A DNA stretch of 9,049 nt from DASYAN01 sp036501345. GTDB taxonomy: Bacteria; Chloroflexota; Ktedonobacteria; Ktedonobacterales; Ktedonobacteraceae. The stretch is taken from assembly GCA_036501345.1 (NCBI GenBank), contig DASYAN010000509.1, forward strand, positions 1 through 9,049. The letters are read 5' to 3'. The notes under the pieces are model-generated. The model was not told the DNA's origin and did no database searches. It saw only the letters and a program-made list of their open reading frames with translations. A program made the translations under genes and the position numbers. Below, one piece after another: positions 1 to 7,356 of the stretch. Each line of letters opens with the position of its first letter. Positions within the stretch are counted from its first letter, which is position 1.

Positions 1-1
1 T

Positions 2-535
2 ATCGAGGTGAATAAGGATATGAATATTCATTTGTTCGTTTTCCATTGGATCAATAGAGGCATAGCCTGTTTGACAAGCTGTGGCCAGACTTGTTATAAC
101 GCTTGTGGCTATGTCCAATACTCAAAAACTGCCTATCCTGGTATGACGGTGGACGTGACACAGGCTCCTCAAAAGTATGCAATCATGCAGTATCAGGGGA
201 ACTGGTGGATATGGTACCAGGATCAGTGGATTGGATACTTTCCAGATTCCCTTTGGAGCACTAAAGAAATAACCTTTAATAAGATTAGCGTGGCTCAGTG
301 GTTTGGTGAGGTTGGACACACACCAGCGAGTAAACCCCACACCCAGATGGGAAATGGGCTCTTTGGAAAGCAACCAGGCTCTGCATCTATCACAGATATG
401 CATTTGATTGACTCGTCATTAAAAGAATCAAATGCTGCTGCCGCACCTTCTTATATGACAGTGACTGACCCTAACTGCTACAATTATGGAAACTTGGCTG
501 GTCACAGCTTTACTTATGGTGGCCCTGGCTGCTAA
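2..535 (+). CDS. Neprosin-domain protein, C-terminal part (5' end outside window)
   Basis: The reading frame is open to the left edge of the window, so this is probably the end of a longer gene. A GTG at 8 and an ATG at 20 exist, but neither leaves a whole domain. Numbering from the GTG, residues ~62-135 carry the neprosin signature: GNWWIWYQDQWIGYFP, then an FGEV motif (Glu101), then QMGNGLF and SASITDMHLID. Neprosin (DUF239) is a secreted glutamic peptidase domain first studied in pitcher plants. Glu101 in the GEV motif probably corresponds to one of its two catalytic glutamates; the other would lie upstream and cannot be checked. Four cysteines spaced every four residues (21, 25, 29, 33) plus Cys157 and the C-terminal Cys175 suggest disulphides in an exported protein. 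The TAA stop overlaps the end of the convergent helicase gene by four bases. Family is fairly sure; peptidase activity is inferred. Confidence 0.8.
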   Translation: MEVNKDMNIHLFVFHWINRGIACLTSCGQTCYNACGYVQYSKTAYPGMTVDVTQAPQKYAIMQYQGNWWIWYQDQWIGYFPDSLWSTKEITFNKISVAQWFGEVGHTPASKPHTQMGNGLFGKQPGSASITDMHLIDSSLKESNAAAAPSYMTVTDPNCYNYGNLAGHSFTYGGPGC

Positions 536-3500
536 CACGAACGTGCATTTGCTTGGTAATCTACAAGAGTATTCATGCTACGGCAATAAGTAATTAAACG
601 GCTGAACGTCGGCAGATGTTCAAGCGCAGGTACACAACCGACCAAAATCAGCTTGCGCTGTGCACGTGTGAGTGCAACGTTTAGACGATTAGGATTGGTT
701 AAGAATGTATACCGCTGGCTCTCGATAGACGGTTCACGCGTGGTCGCAAATGATATGATAATGATCAGGCGCTCACCGCCCTGAAAACGGTCGACCGTGT
801 CAACGCTAATGGGAGCATTGGACGGTAGGCCTTGCCAGTCATAGACTGGGTCTGCACTGAAGAGATGACGGCGTATATTGGCAACCTGAGCGCGATAGGG
901 AGCAATAATGCCGATATCTTGTATGTCAACGCCATGTGCAAGCAAATTGGCAACGATAGCCCGTACCACCCGTGCCTCAGCATGGCTCTGCTTGCCCTCC
1001 ACAACAGCCGATTCACTATACTCATCATATACGTCCAAGAAAACCAGGGGATACTGTGGCTCAAGTGCCCTGATGATTGCTTGATTCTGCTTGGCAGTAT
1101 TAGCCAGTGCCTGTAAAGCATCTACATTCTTCCGTGTATAGGCTAGGATGTGATTGGCAATAGACTTATGAGCCACCAATTGCTTGTCATAGAAGACAGT
1201 CGAAGAGAAATTGGCGATCCATTTGTTCATACGGTATTGGGTGCATAGCGATACGCAAGCACTGATAGCCAGTGGATAGTCTTGCATATACTTCTCATCC
1301 AAACCTTTAAGAACACTGAAAAGCGAGTCGGCAAGCCCAGCTTCAGCAGCGTCCTTACTCAGCACCAGTGGTGGAAGCTGTTTTTCATCGCCCACGAGAA
1401 TAAAGCGTCTGGCGAGGCGTAGCGCTCCCAGTATCGCTGGAATGGTAAGTTGTCCAGCTTCATCGATAATTGCAACATCAAAAGAGAGCCCGCTATGCTT
1501 GAGTGGATCACTCTCAAGCTCTGCTGATCGAGCATTATACTTATCCGATGACCAAGTAGCCGTTGTTGAAGCAACGACTGGGGTGCTATAAAGAATGTCA
1601 TGGATGATGTCTTGATAAGAAGCCTCGCCCACGGCCCCCACGGACGCCAGCTCTTTTAAAAGCCGTGGGTGAACGGACTCGTTGACACTGCGTTCGTGGC
1701 CCAGTCGCAAGTAGCGATGGAAGCCCTCTTTGTCCAGGCGCTTGAGCATATTGTCAACTGCCTGATTAGTAAATGCTACCAGCATGACGCGCTGGCCCTG
1801 CTGTATCAGATGTTTAACAATCTCTGCAATTACACTGGTTTTACCCGTACCTGGAGGTCCATGGATAAGCAAATAGTCTTGCATTTGCATAGCTCGCTCA
1901 ATGGCAAGATTCTGCTCTGCATTGAAATCTGGCCGAGGTGGTACATGCCCATCGATGAAGCGAGGACGAACTCTCCCGGCCACTAAGTCTCGCTGGTGAG
2001 CATCTGCTTGCTGCCAGCGGAGAAGATTCTGGAGTGTACGAACATGGACCAGATCGTTATCGTAGCGATCGATCAGCACCGGGTGCTCAATCTTTTCACG
2101 TGTCCAGACCGTGACTTGTTCAGAGCTGATCCCCACAATTGTTCCGGTCACTACTTCGCCACTAATAGGGTTCCCATTACTGAGCAAAATCTCGTCACCC
2201 TCGCGCAATTCCGAAGTATTATTGCAGTTGAAGACGAGTTTCCATCCATCCTTATCGACAATGGGCTGATCTGCTATATCCAGGCCAGTGATGGCAGTGC
2301 CTCGTTCGATACGCTCGGTGACAGGGAGTTGCCAGAGCAGGGCCTGCTGTTGCTCGCTGGCCCGTTCTTCCATCTGTAAGAGTGCATAGTATCTGGCAAA
2401 AAATTCCTGATCTTCAGGCGTGCTGGAGAATGAGCTTCGACCGTTCCCTTGAGTGATAGTTTCGAATGTATTAGCAGGTCTCGTGTGTGAGTACTTGGCA
2501 AGGATCTGGGGATCTGGCTCTGGTGGCTGCCATTTGAGAAGTGCAGAAACGTGCTGGCAGCGTTCGAGCATAGCACATTTTCCACAGCGCGAAGCTCCCG
2601 GAGGACTTGGCGGCGTACCCGTGACCCGACTGAGGGCGAGGATATTGCGTGTCTCATTAACACGTTGAATATCCCGAATGGTCGGGCGAATGCCGAAAGC
2701 CTGCGCATTCCCTGGTGTACCACTGTAAAGCAGTGTAGCAAATGCCCTTTTCATCTGCGAATCGCGACGTACAGTCAAAAGGGCGTGATAACCAAGAACC
2801 TGCCAGCGATGATCTCGCTTGGGCAAAGCACCACTGGCCCCTCCGGTTTTAAGTTCTAGTAAACGTTGCTGCCCCGATTGTTGCCAGAAGAGATCCAGGC
2901 GACCACGCAGACCAATCTCAGGAGCAAGTAAAAATGTCTCGGCACGCACCTGATTACCCGTTTCTTCTTCCTGTGCATCTGCAGAGATCGCTGGTATATT
3001 CCACAAGGTGTTACGCTCACTCTGATACCAATATGCCAAGCTTTCGAGGTGGGGTGTTACCTCAGTACGCATGGCCTCAGGTGAAACGTTGGCAAGGGCC
3101 ATCTCGATACTATTGAGTTCCAGGGCCTGTTCTAGATGATGGTGAAGTGTGGCTAGCGGAGTTTCTGATTGCTTACCATCACGGGCATTGAATTTTTCGC
3201 GATCGTGTGCTTTCAATAGTTCTTTGAAGCAGTAGTGCACTAAATTGCCGCGAATGGTGGCGGGAGACGTTGTTGAAGGGACCAGACGGTTGAGTATGTA
3301 CTGCCGTGAACAATATTCTGCTTGATTCAGGTCGGTGATATTGAATAGTATATCGGGTTCCAGGACTGCCAGGGTATAAGCATTGGTTTTATAGTAAGAG
3401 CGTGTCCGTCCATTTGACTCAAGGGTAATAGGAGCAGTTGGAAGGTGATAGATACGTAACGTCAGGCTATAGCTTCCAAGAATATCGCCTCTGGCTTTGA

Positions 3501-3732
3501 GTTCACTGATCAAGCTCCGGTAGTAATCAGGATCGAGGAGAATCTCGACGTGCGTTATACCTGTGTCAAGAGTAACGATTGGAATTTTTTTGCCTTCAAA
3601 CTGTCCTTCATAGACGGCGACGATGCGACCTTCAATCTGTGCTTTGTAGCATGATTTTTTTTGGAGATCGAGAATGCACAGAAAACACTCATGCCTCTGC
3701 GCGTCTTGCTGGTTGACATCGTGCATTGCCAT
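532..3732 (-). CDS. Dna2-like Fe-S PD-(D/E)XK nuclease fused to SF1 helicase
   Basis: Numbered from the chosen start (1066 aa). The N-terminal half is a RecB/Cas4/Dna2-type nuclease: Cys141, His166 (GNLVH), Glu265, Asp279 (GRLDLF), Glu293-x-Lys295 (LELK) and Gln311. Cys383-x2-Cys386-x5-Cys392 completes, with Cys141, the four-cysteine iron-sulfur pattern of Dna2, AddB and Cas4. The C-terminal half has the full SF1 Upf1/Dna2-type helicase set: Walker A GPPGTGKT (625-632), AFTNQAVDNML (from 653), DEAG box (757-760), GDEKQLPP (781-788), QYRM (832-835), VDTVDRFQGGE (977-987) and NRLNVALTRA (1015-1024). It should translocate on and cut single-stranded or flapped DNA. An ATG at 3819 would add 29 residues, but it has no ribosome site and lies upstream of the likely -10 box. 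The ATG at 3732 has GGGGAG ten bases upstream. No partner gene is adjacent, so a role in repair, recombination or defence is open. Confidence 0.93.
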   Translation of the reverse strand: MAMHDVNQQDAQRHECFLCILDLQKKSCYKAQIEGRIVAVYEGQFEGKKIPIVTLDTGITHVEILLDPDYYRSLISELKARGDILGSYSLTLRIYHLPTAPITLESNGRTRSYYKTNAYTLAVLEPDILFNITDLNQAEYCSRQYILNRLVPSTTSPATIRGNLVHYCFKELLKAHDREKFNARDGKQSETPLATLHHHLEQALELNSIEMALANVSPEAMRTEVTPHLESLAYWYQSERNTLWNIPAISADAQEEETGNQVRAETFLLAPEIGLRGRLDLFWQQSGQQRLLELKTGGASGALPKRDHRWQVLGYHALLTVRRDSQMKRAFATLLYSGTPGNAQAFGIRPTIRDIQRVNETRNILALSRVTGTPPSPPGASRCGKCAMLERCQHVSALLKWQPPEPDPQILAKYSHTRPANTFETITQGNGRSSFSSTPEDQEFFARYYALLQMEERASEQQQALLWQLPVTERIERGTAITGLDIADQPIVDKDGWKLVFNCNNTSELREGDEILLSNGNPISGEVVTGTIVGISSEQVTVWTREKIEHPVLIDRYDNDLVHVRTLQNLLRWQQADAHQRDLVAGRVRPRFIDGHVPPRPDFNAEQNLAIERAMQMQDYLLIHGPPGTGKTSVIAEIVKHLIQQGQRVMLVAFTNQAVDNMLKRLDKEGFHRYLRLGHERSVNESVHPRLLKELASVGAVGEASYQDIIHDILYSTPVVASTTATWSSDKYNARSAELESDPLKHSGLSFDVAIIDEAGQLTIPAILGALRLARRFILVGDEKQLPPLVLSKDAAEAGLADSLFSVLKGLDEKYMQDYPLAISACVSLCTQYRMNKWIANFSSTVFYDKQLVAHKSIANHILAYTRKNVDALQALANTAKQNQAIIRALEPQYPLVFLDVYDEYSESAVVEGKQSHAEARVVRAIVANLLAHGVDIQDIGIIAPYRAQVANIRRHLFSADPVYDWQGLPSNAPISVDTVDRFQGGERLIIIISFATTREPSIESQRYTFLTNPNRLNVALTRAQRKLILVGCVPALEHLPTFSRLITYCRSMNTLVDYQANARSC

Positions 3733-3742
3733 ACACAAGATA

Positions 3743-3765
3743 CTCCCCATTTCCACCGTATTATA
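3743..3765 (-). promoter_or_regulatory. -10 box and ribosome site for the helicase-nuclease gene
   Basis: On the minus strand a perfect TATAAT (3760-3765) is followed 28 bases later by the ATG at 3732. GGGGAG (3743-3748) sits between them with a ten-base spacer to that ATG. No good -35 is seen at 16-18 bases; a TTGACC lies 26 bases upstream, which is too far. Transcription would start near 3752, downstream of the longer candidate start at 3819, and this supports the shorter protein. It also suggests the gene is transcribed independently of the halogenase operon. Confidence 0.45.
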
Positions 3766-4012
3766 GGAAGTGTACGGTATGAGCAGAGATTGGTCAAGGG
3801 AGTAGGAAAAGAGGAGCATATGCTATTGTTTTGCATGACAGGGCCTAAGGCGCACGTGAGACAACGTGCAACGCAAGCTAGGTGGCACAAGACCTTGGAG
3901 TTTGCTCTCTGCAGCTGACTATACCAAAACAATGAGACCGTCCCCGCAAGCGATCATTGTCCGACTCCAATCACGCCAACCGATCACGAGAACGATCTCA
4001 TAGGCTCACTTC

Positions 4013-5776
4013 TTATGCAAGGCTACTAGTTAATGAGGTTTTCTCCATTTCACCCAAGAGTATTGAGGAAAGGTCAGTTACTCCAAACATTCCAGAGAAC
4101 TGCTCAATCATCAACGGGCGTGGTTTCGAAGTGGGAGAAAACAGTCCATCAGCCTCCCAACGTTGTGGATCTAGCCCTACTGCCCAGGCATTCACCCACA
4201 GAGGAGATGGCATGTGTGCGAGCTTTTCCGGCATGGTATCAGCCACTGCCATCAAGAAAATGATTTGAGCTATCTCTTCGATATACTCTAATGTCTCTTG
4301 GTGATCAACTAGCAATTCTTCCATCGTCTTCCTAGAACGAAAATTACGATGGTAGAAGTCCAGTACCTTGGGAATAGCAAAGTAATCGACAAACTTGTAA
4401 GAATATCTCTTACTTGTCATTGCCGCCCACTCTTCGAAGAGCTTTTTCATGCGTTCTGCCAGTGCGTAGATCTGAGATACAATGGGCAGGAGTGCATTGG
4501 TTTTCTGCTCGTCGATATACACGTTGTTAAAACGTTGAGCAGGATTCACTGAGAAGGCGCGTAAATTGTCCCATATCAACCTTGTTCCGCACACCAAGCA
4601 ATCGCCAAAAAAGGGATAAGCAGATTGGATAGCTAGCACGGTTCTCTTATGATGTGCCAGAAATCTCTCATTAAAATTTTTCACCGTCTGAGCATCTAAC
4701 TGGCCTGATCGATCACGCTTGATCATCTCAGTGATTAGTATATTAGCAAAGCCTACCTGATCAAGGCCAGGTGAACGAAATGGGTCGGAAAACAAAGCGG
4801 CATCACCGCTACAGGCCCATCTATCTGTCGAAAAGACTTGTTTGGCGTCATAACTATACTGTCGCAGACATTGGAAATCCACTGGAGGAAGATGGCATAT
4901 TCTCCGCCATAGGGCAGGTTCATACTTCTGGAGCCATTGCATTGTCCGCTCATAGGTATTGTATTCTGTAAACGGGAAGAAATCCTCATGAGCAACAATG
5001 CCGATACTAGTCTGCCCCGATGCTAGGGGGATGAGCCAAACCCAACGTCCATTATCCATCAAGTGATTTGTTGAGTAATAGCGGTTGTTGCCCATCACAC
5101 GCGTGTGCCATTCGATCTCTGTCTCAGGCACCAGATCACAGACGTCAATGCGACCTTTCAAGCGAAACCATGAAGCACTATAGAGTGGGTTATAGGGCTC
5201 AGCAATACCTAGTTTTTTTTGCAAGAAGCGTCGGCGTCCCGTTGCATCGATTACCCAGCGACATTTGAATGTATAATGCCGTTTAGTTGCTTTCTCTAAG
5301 ACACTCACTTCATGCAGATCAGCTTCTTTTTTTAGCTTGATATCATCAACTTCACTCTCTTCTAACATCTGAATACCCATCTCAGTATTGAGCTTTTTGA
5401 TATCTTTTTCTAAAAGAGCCCGATCAAGTTGGTATGAACTCAAGGGAGAAGCGTGTGAGGTTCCAATCTCTGGCCTCTGGTGCAGAGGTGTCTCCCCACT
5501 TCCAAAAAACCAACGAAAGCCCCACTTATGATAATGTCTGGTCTCAAGGTAATCCTTCAGCCTAACAACATTTGCTAGGTAATGGGCAGACATCTCAACG
5601 GTAGATTCTCCTACCTGAAGTGCGTTTGTTCGGCTCTTATCTCCGATACCTTCAATAAGCAACACCGATGCTTCAGGAACTTCTATAGCAAGTTGTCGAG
5701 CCAAAGTGAGGCCAGCTGCTCCTGCTCCGCAAATTACAATATCATACTCGGTTTGCAAACCACTTGCGAGACTCAT
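4013..5776 (-). CDS. Flavin-dependent halogenase (tryptophan-halogenase-like fold)
   Basis: 587 aa from the chosen start. An FAD-binding GAGAAG lies at residues 17-22, a GEST motif at 56-59, the family's second flavin motif (WVIDATG) near 174-180, and GDAALFSDPFRSPG from 324. The sequence WVWLIP at 245-250 fits the WxWxIP signature that separates flavin-dependent halogenases from the related monooxygenases. Lys84, in HKWGFRWFF shortly after GEST, is at the place of the catalytic lysine that carries the halogenating species. These enzymes use FADH2 from a separate reductase, oxygen and chloride or bromide to halogenate aromatic rings. Only the ATG at 5776 has a strong ribosome site (AGAGGAGA); the ATG at 5809 adds 11 residues and overlaps the preceding small ORF as ATGA. 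The gene follows the chorismate-lyase gene on the same strand, so a free or tethered phenol such as 4-hydroxybenzoate is a reasonable substrate. No flavin reductase is in the window. Confidence 0.88.
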   Translation of the reverse strand: MSLASGLQTEYDIVICGAGAAGLTLARQLAIEVPEASVLLIEGIGDKSRTNALQVGESTVEMSAHYLANVVRLKDYLETRHYHKWGFRWFFGSGETPLHQRPEIGTSHASPLSSYQLDRALLEKDIKKLNTEMGIQMLEESEVDDIKLKKEADLHEVSVLEKATKRHYTFKCRWVIDATGRRRFLQKKLGIAEPYNPLYSASWFRLKGRIDVCDLVPETEIEWHTRVMGNNRYYSTNHLMDNGRWVWLIPLASGQTSIGIVAHEDFFPFTEYNTYERTMQWLQKYEPALWRRICHLPPVDFQCLRQYSYDAKQVFSTDRWACSGDAALFSDPFRSPGLDQVGFANILITEMIKRDRSGQLDAQTVKNFNERFLAHHKRTVLAIQSAYPFFGDCLVCGTRLIWDNLRAFSVNPAQRFNNVYIDEQKTNALLPIVSQIYALAERMKKLFEEWAAMTSKRYSYKFVDYFAIPKVLDFYHRNFRSRKTMEELLVDHQETLEYIEEIAQIIFLMAVADTMPEKLAHMPSPLWVNAWAVGLDPQRWEADGLFSPTSKPRPLMIEQFSGMFGVTDLSSILLGEMEKTSLTSSLA

Positions 5777-5780
5777 AGGT

Positions 5781-5788
5781 TCTCCTCT
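5781..5788 (-). promoter_or_regulatory. Ribosome site that decides the halogenase start
   Basis: Minus-strand AGAGGAGA, with its GGAG core five to six bases before the ATG at 5776. It lies inside the coding sequence that would be read from the ATG at 5809. This is the reason for choosing the shorter halogenase. Confidence 0.7.
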
Positions 5789-5805
5789 TTCTGCTTCATA
5801 CAGCT

Positions 5806-5994
5806 TCATAGCTTCTGCTGGTTATTAGGTTCAATATTTGCGTAAGATGAGCAAGTAGATCCAGTTTCGCTATCAAGCCAGATCATCTCAACATGCAAGG
5901 CATTGTTCAAAAGAATGTGACAGTTCTCAGTAGTGAAATGGCCTCTGATAGGGCTCTGTACACTCCTTGGATCGTTCAAATTGTCACATTGCAT
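5806..5994 (-). CDS. Small hypothetical protein (62 aa) between lyase and halogenase
   Basis: I do not recognise this sequence. The ATG lies five bases after the TGA of the chorismate-lyase gene. Its own TGA overlaps, as ATGA, the upstream candidate start of the halogenase gene, so it fits tightly into the operon and could be translated by coupling. The peptide is mostly polar, with three cysteines, a MIWLDSETGSTC stretch in the second half and no membrane segment or signal peptide. No strong ribosome site is visible (only GAGCAG just before the ATG). A GTG at 6042 in the same frame would overlap the lyase gene by 43 bases. The alternative is an untranslated operon spacer; the packing favours a real gene, the weak ribosome site argues against it. 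Confidence 0.4.
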   Translation of the reverse strand: MQCDNLNDPRSVQSPIRGHFTTENCHILLNNALHVEMIWLDSETGSTCSSYANIEPNNQQKL

Positions 5995-5999
5995 TCTGC

Positions 6000-6575
6000 T
6001 CAATATGAACCTTGCCCAAAAAATGATGTCAAGGTAGTACACAAAGGACAGTCCTGACTACAGCGGCAGGGGAAGATCTCTTCGATGAGTATGGCAGGTT
6101 TTCTCTCTACGTTGAACAGGATACGCCGAACATGACAAAGTTCAGATTCCTTGCACAAAAACTGTTCTGCCAGAAAAGCACCACATGGACGGTTGCTTGT
6201 AGAGAGGATCGTTTTTCTTATAGGGATATCTACGAGGTGTCTTCCCAGCGGCTCCTCTTGCCTCTCGTATATACCTTTCATCACTGACTCAGGAAGAGCA
6301 CTACTCTTTAAAAGGCACGAAGCGTATAAAAAGTTTATCTTTGTTTTTTCATCGTAGAGAAGGGTACGGCGATAAATGGCACTCTCTCCTCTCTTGAAGC
6401 CTTGAGTGGTTGTAAGATCTGCCAGGAAGCCCTCCATTGGCTCAGTTCTTTGCGTGAGAACGAAACTTTGTAGATGGACACCGATGAAACACTTTTCGAT
6501 CAATGCAGTCATCGAGCCTGTGTATGTTGGAAACAGTCTTTCAAAAGTCTGTGCTTGTTTGACATCAGTTTGCAT
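6000..6575 (-). CDS. Chorismate pyruvate-lyase family protein (4-hydroxybenzoate synthase, DUF98/UbiC-like)
   Basis: 191 aa, near the usual length of the family. The start is firm: ATG at 6575 with AAGGAG eight bases upstream. The order of conserved blocks matches UbiC and mycobacterial Rv2949c: IYRRTLLYDE (Arg69/Arg70, place of the substrate-binding arginine), a FLYASCLL strand, EEPLGRHLV (109-111 PLG, compare PLGRYLF in UbiC), then RRILFNVERKPAILIEEIFP with Glu165/Glu166 at the place of the catalytic glutamate. These enzymes remove pyruvate from chorismate to give 4-hydroxybenzoate, the precursor of ubiquinone in proteobacteria and of phenolic glycolipids or halogenated phenols elsewhere. 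Lying next to a halogenase, it most likely feeds a specialised metabolite. Oddly, the protein ends in a cysteine cluster (170, 172, 176, 179) that I do not know from characterised members. Family identified from remembered sequence patterns, not from a search. Confidence 0.75.
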   Translation of the reverse strand: MQTDVKQAQTFERLFPTYTGSMTALIEKCFIGVHLQSFVLTQRTEPMEGFLADLTTTQGFKRGESAIYRRTLLYDEKTKINFLYASCLLKSSALPESVMKGIYERQEEPLGRHLVDIPIRKTILSTSNRPCGAFLAEQFLCKESELCHVRRILFNVERKPAILIEEIFPCRCSQDCPLCTTLTSFFGQGSY

Positions 6576-6694
6576 ACTTTTTGCTCCTTCTTTATACTGT
6601 TGCTAGTTATTTTCTTCTACTACCAGTAACCATCAATATATCGCGAATGTTCCGTCTTTCCCATAATATTTTCAAGTTTATCAGGAGTGGTTAA

Positions 6695-6708
6695 TTACTT
6701 CCCATCCT
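6695..6708 (+). repeat. Left 14-bp inverted repeat
   Basis: TTACTTCCCATCCT, an exact reverse complement of 7127-7140. The match does not extend outward past 6695 or inward past 6708. Confidence 0.8.
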
Positions 6709-7099
6709 GACAGCAATCGACAGAAGTATTGAGCCCTCATAGTGAGCAAACCAGTGGTCTGTCTGCAGGTTCAATGTTTCTGAAGAACACTGTAAGTACA
6801 GCCGATCATAAATGTATTCCGAAGTTTGGTGTGACAAATGATCTCACAATTGGGAGTGTCAACCCTGAATACACTTGCGACGGTCTACATAAAAACGGTA
6901 GCGGGACCAGGATGCACTTCGATCAACAGCCCTTCAGCTTCAGCAGCAATGGCGGTATATGCCAGGTGACTGTTCGACAGTTGGTCAAAATCCCATTGGG
7001 AAGGCCGAGAGATGCTATTTTGTGTACTCGATCTCGACTCTCTGACGCCGTTCTTATCAGACGAGCTGCTGCATCTTTCTCAGCAGTGCTCCTGTCATA

Positions 7100-7246
7100 C
7101 TAACAGGTGTTAGGAAGAGGTTTAGGAGGATGGGAAGTAACAGCGGCATGTCTATAAAATTTTGCTGGAAAATTGCGTTTTCTTTTAATAGTAAGCTCAA
7201 ATGTCATTTCGTCGGTTTCGTCTATTTTTCTAGAAAAATAGAACAT
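7100..7246 (-). CDS. Small hypothetical protein (48 aa), 3' end possibly altered by an insertion
   Basis: Not recognised. The ATG at 7246 has a good ribosome site, TAGGAG with a seven-base spacer, and lies 110 bases downstream of the FAD-monooxygenase stop on the same strand. The frame continues upstream to 7288, but that start has no ribosome site. The peptide begins MFYFSRKIDETDEMTFELTI and continues into a basic run (KRKRNFPAKFYRH), then ends TSHPPKPLPNTC. The last 15 or so codons come from inside the inverted-repeat-bounded segment, so the native C-terminus may have been replaced. Joining the flanks across one TA would give HAAVN followed at once by a stop. There is no signal peptide or clear domain. 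It could be a short operon gene, a remnant, or chance. Confidence 0.35.
   Translation of the reverse strand: MFYFSRKIDETDEMTFELTIKRKRNFPAKFYRHAAVTSHPPKPLPNTC
7127..7140 (-). repeat. Right 14-bp inverted repeat
   Basis: AGGATGGGAAGTAA, the mate of 6695-6708. It lies inside the minus-strand ORF 7100-7246 and encodes part of that ORF's last residues (TSHPP). Confidence 0.8.
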
Positions 7247-7356
7247 AGTGTTTCTCCTATTCAAATTCAAAATATACTCGTATACCATAATGCTAAGAAT
7301 ATAACTTACTACATTTACAAGCTACTGCATCATTTAGTCAAACAAGAGTGGAAGTA

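Larger units (their letters stand above)
6695..7140. mobile_element. MITE-like segment bounded by perfect 14-bp inverted repeats
   Basis: A 446-bp stretch starts with TTACTTCCCATCCT and ends with its exact reverse complement AGGATGGGAAGTAA. If the repeats are taken as CTTCCCATCCT, both ends are flanked by TA, as expected of insertion into TA by IS630/Tc1-mariner-type elements. The inside has no recognisable transposase: a TTG-started frame of 124 codons on the plus strand (6729-7103) and shorter minus-strand frames look non-coding. The left end lies about 120 bases upstream of the chorismate-lyase start and the right end cuts into the small ORF at 7100-7246, so it separates the monooxygenase side from the lyase side. 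Apart from this segment, 6576-7099 holds only the lyase leader. Being a mobile element is inference from the ends alone. Confidence 0.4.

Noticed and set aside
532..3732. Nuclease domain as a CRISPR Cas4
   Set aside because: Fused to a full SF1 helicase and there is no repeat-spacer array or other cas gene in the window; the domain order is that of Dna2.
3733..4012. Search for a terminator after the halogenase gene
   Set aside because: Only small repeats such as GAGATCGTTCTC and a 10-bp palindrome AGCATATGCT (3815-3824) were found, without a GC-rich stem followed by a T-run.
6027..6032. Minus-strand TTGACA inside the lyase gene as an internal promoter for the halogenase
   Set aside because: The -35 is perfect, but the best -10 (CATATT) matches only four of six bases at a 19-base spacing.
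6910..7100. Minus-strand stretch with a helical AEKDAAARLIR-like sequence, a little like the C-terminus of phage YqaJ-type nucleases
   Set aside because: Short, ends in a stop, has no catalytic motifs, and the resemblance is too weak to name a phage remnant.
6729..7103. Plus-strand 124-codon frame inside the inverted-repeat segment
   Set aside because: It starts at a TTG with no ribosome site, has no recognisable motif and reads like an out-of-frame composition; treated as non-coding content of the segment.
7091..7107. Hairpin CCTGT-N7-ACAGG over the stop of the 48-codon ORF
   Set aside because: Arms of only five bases and no T-run on the minus strand, so it is not a convincing terminator.
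7100..7246. The 48-codon ORF as a RiPP precursor peptide
   Set aside because: No cyclodehydratase, lanthionine synthetase, radical SAM enzyme or exporter is nearby, and its C-terminus probably comes from an inserted segment.
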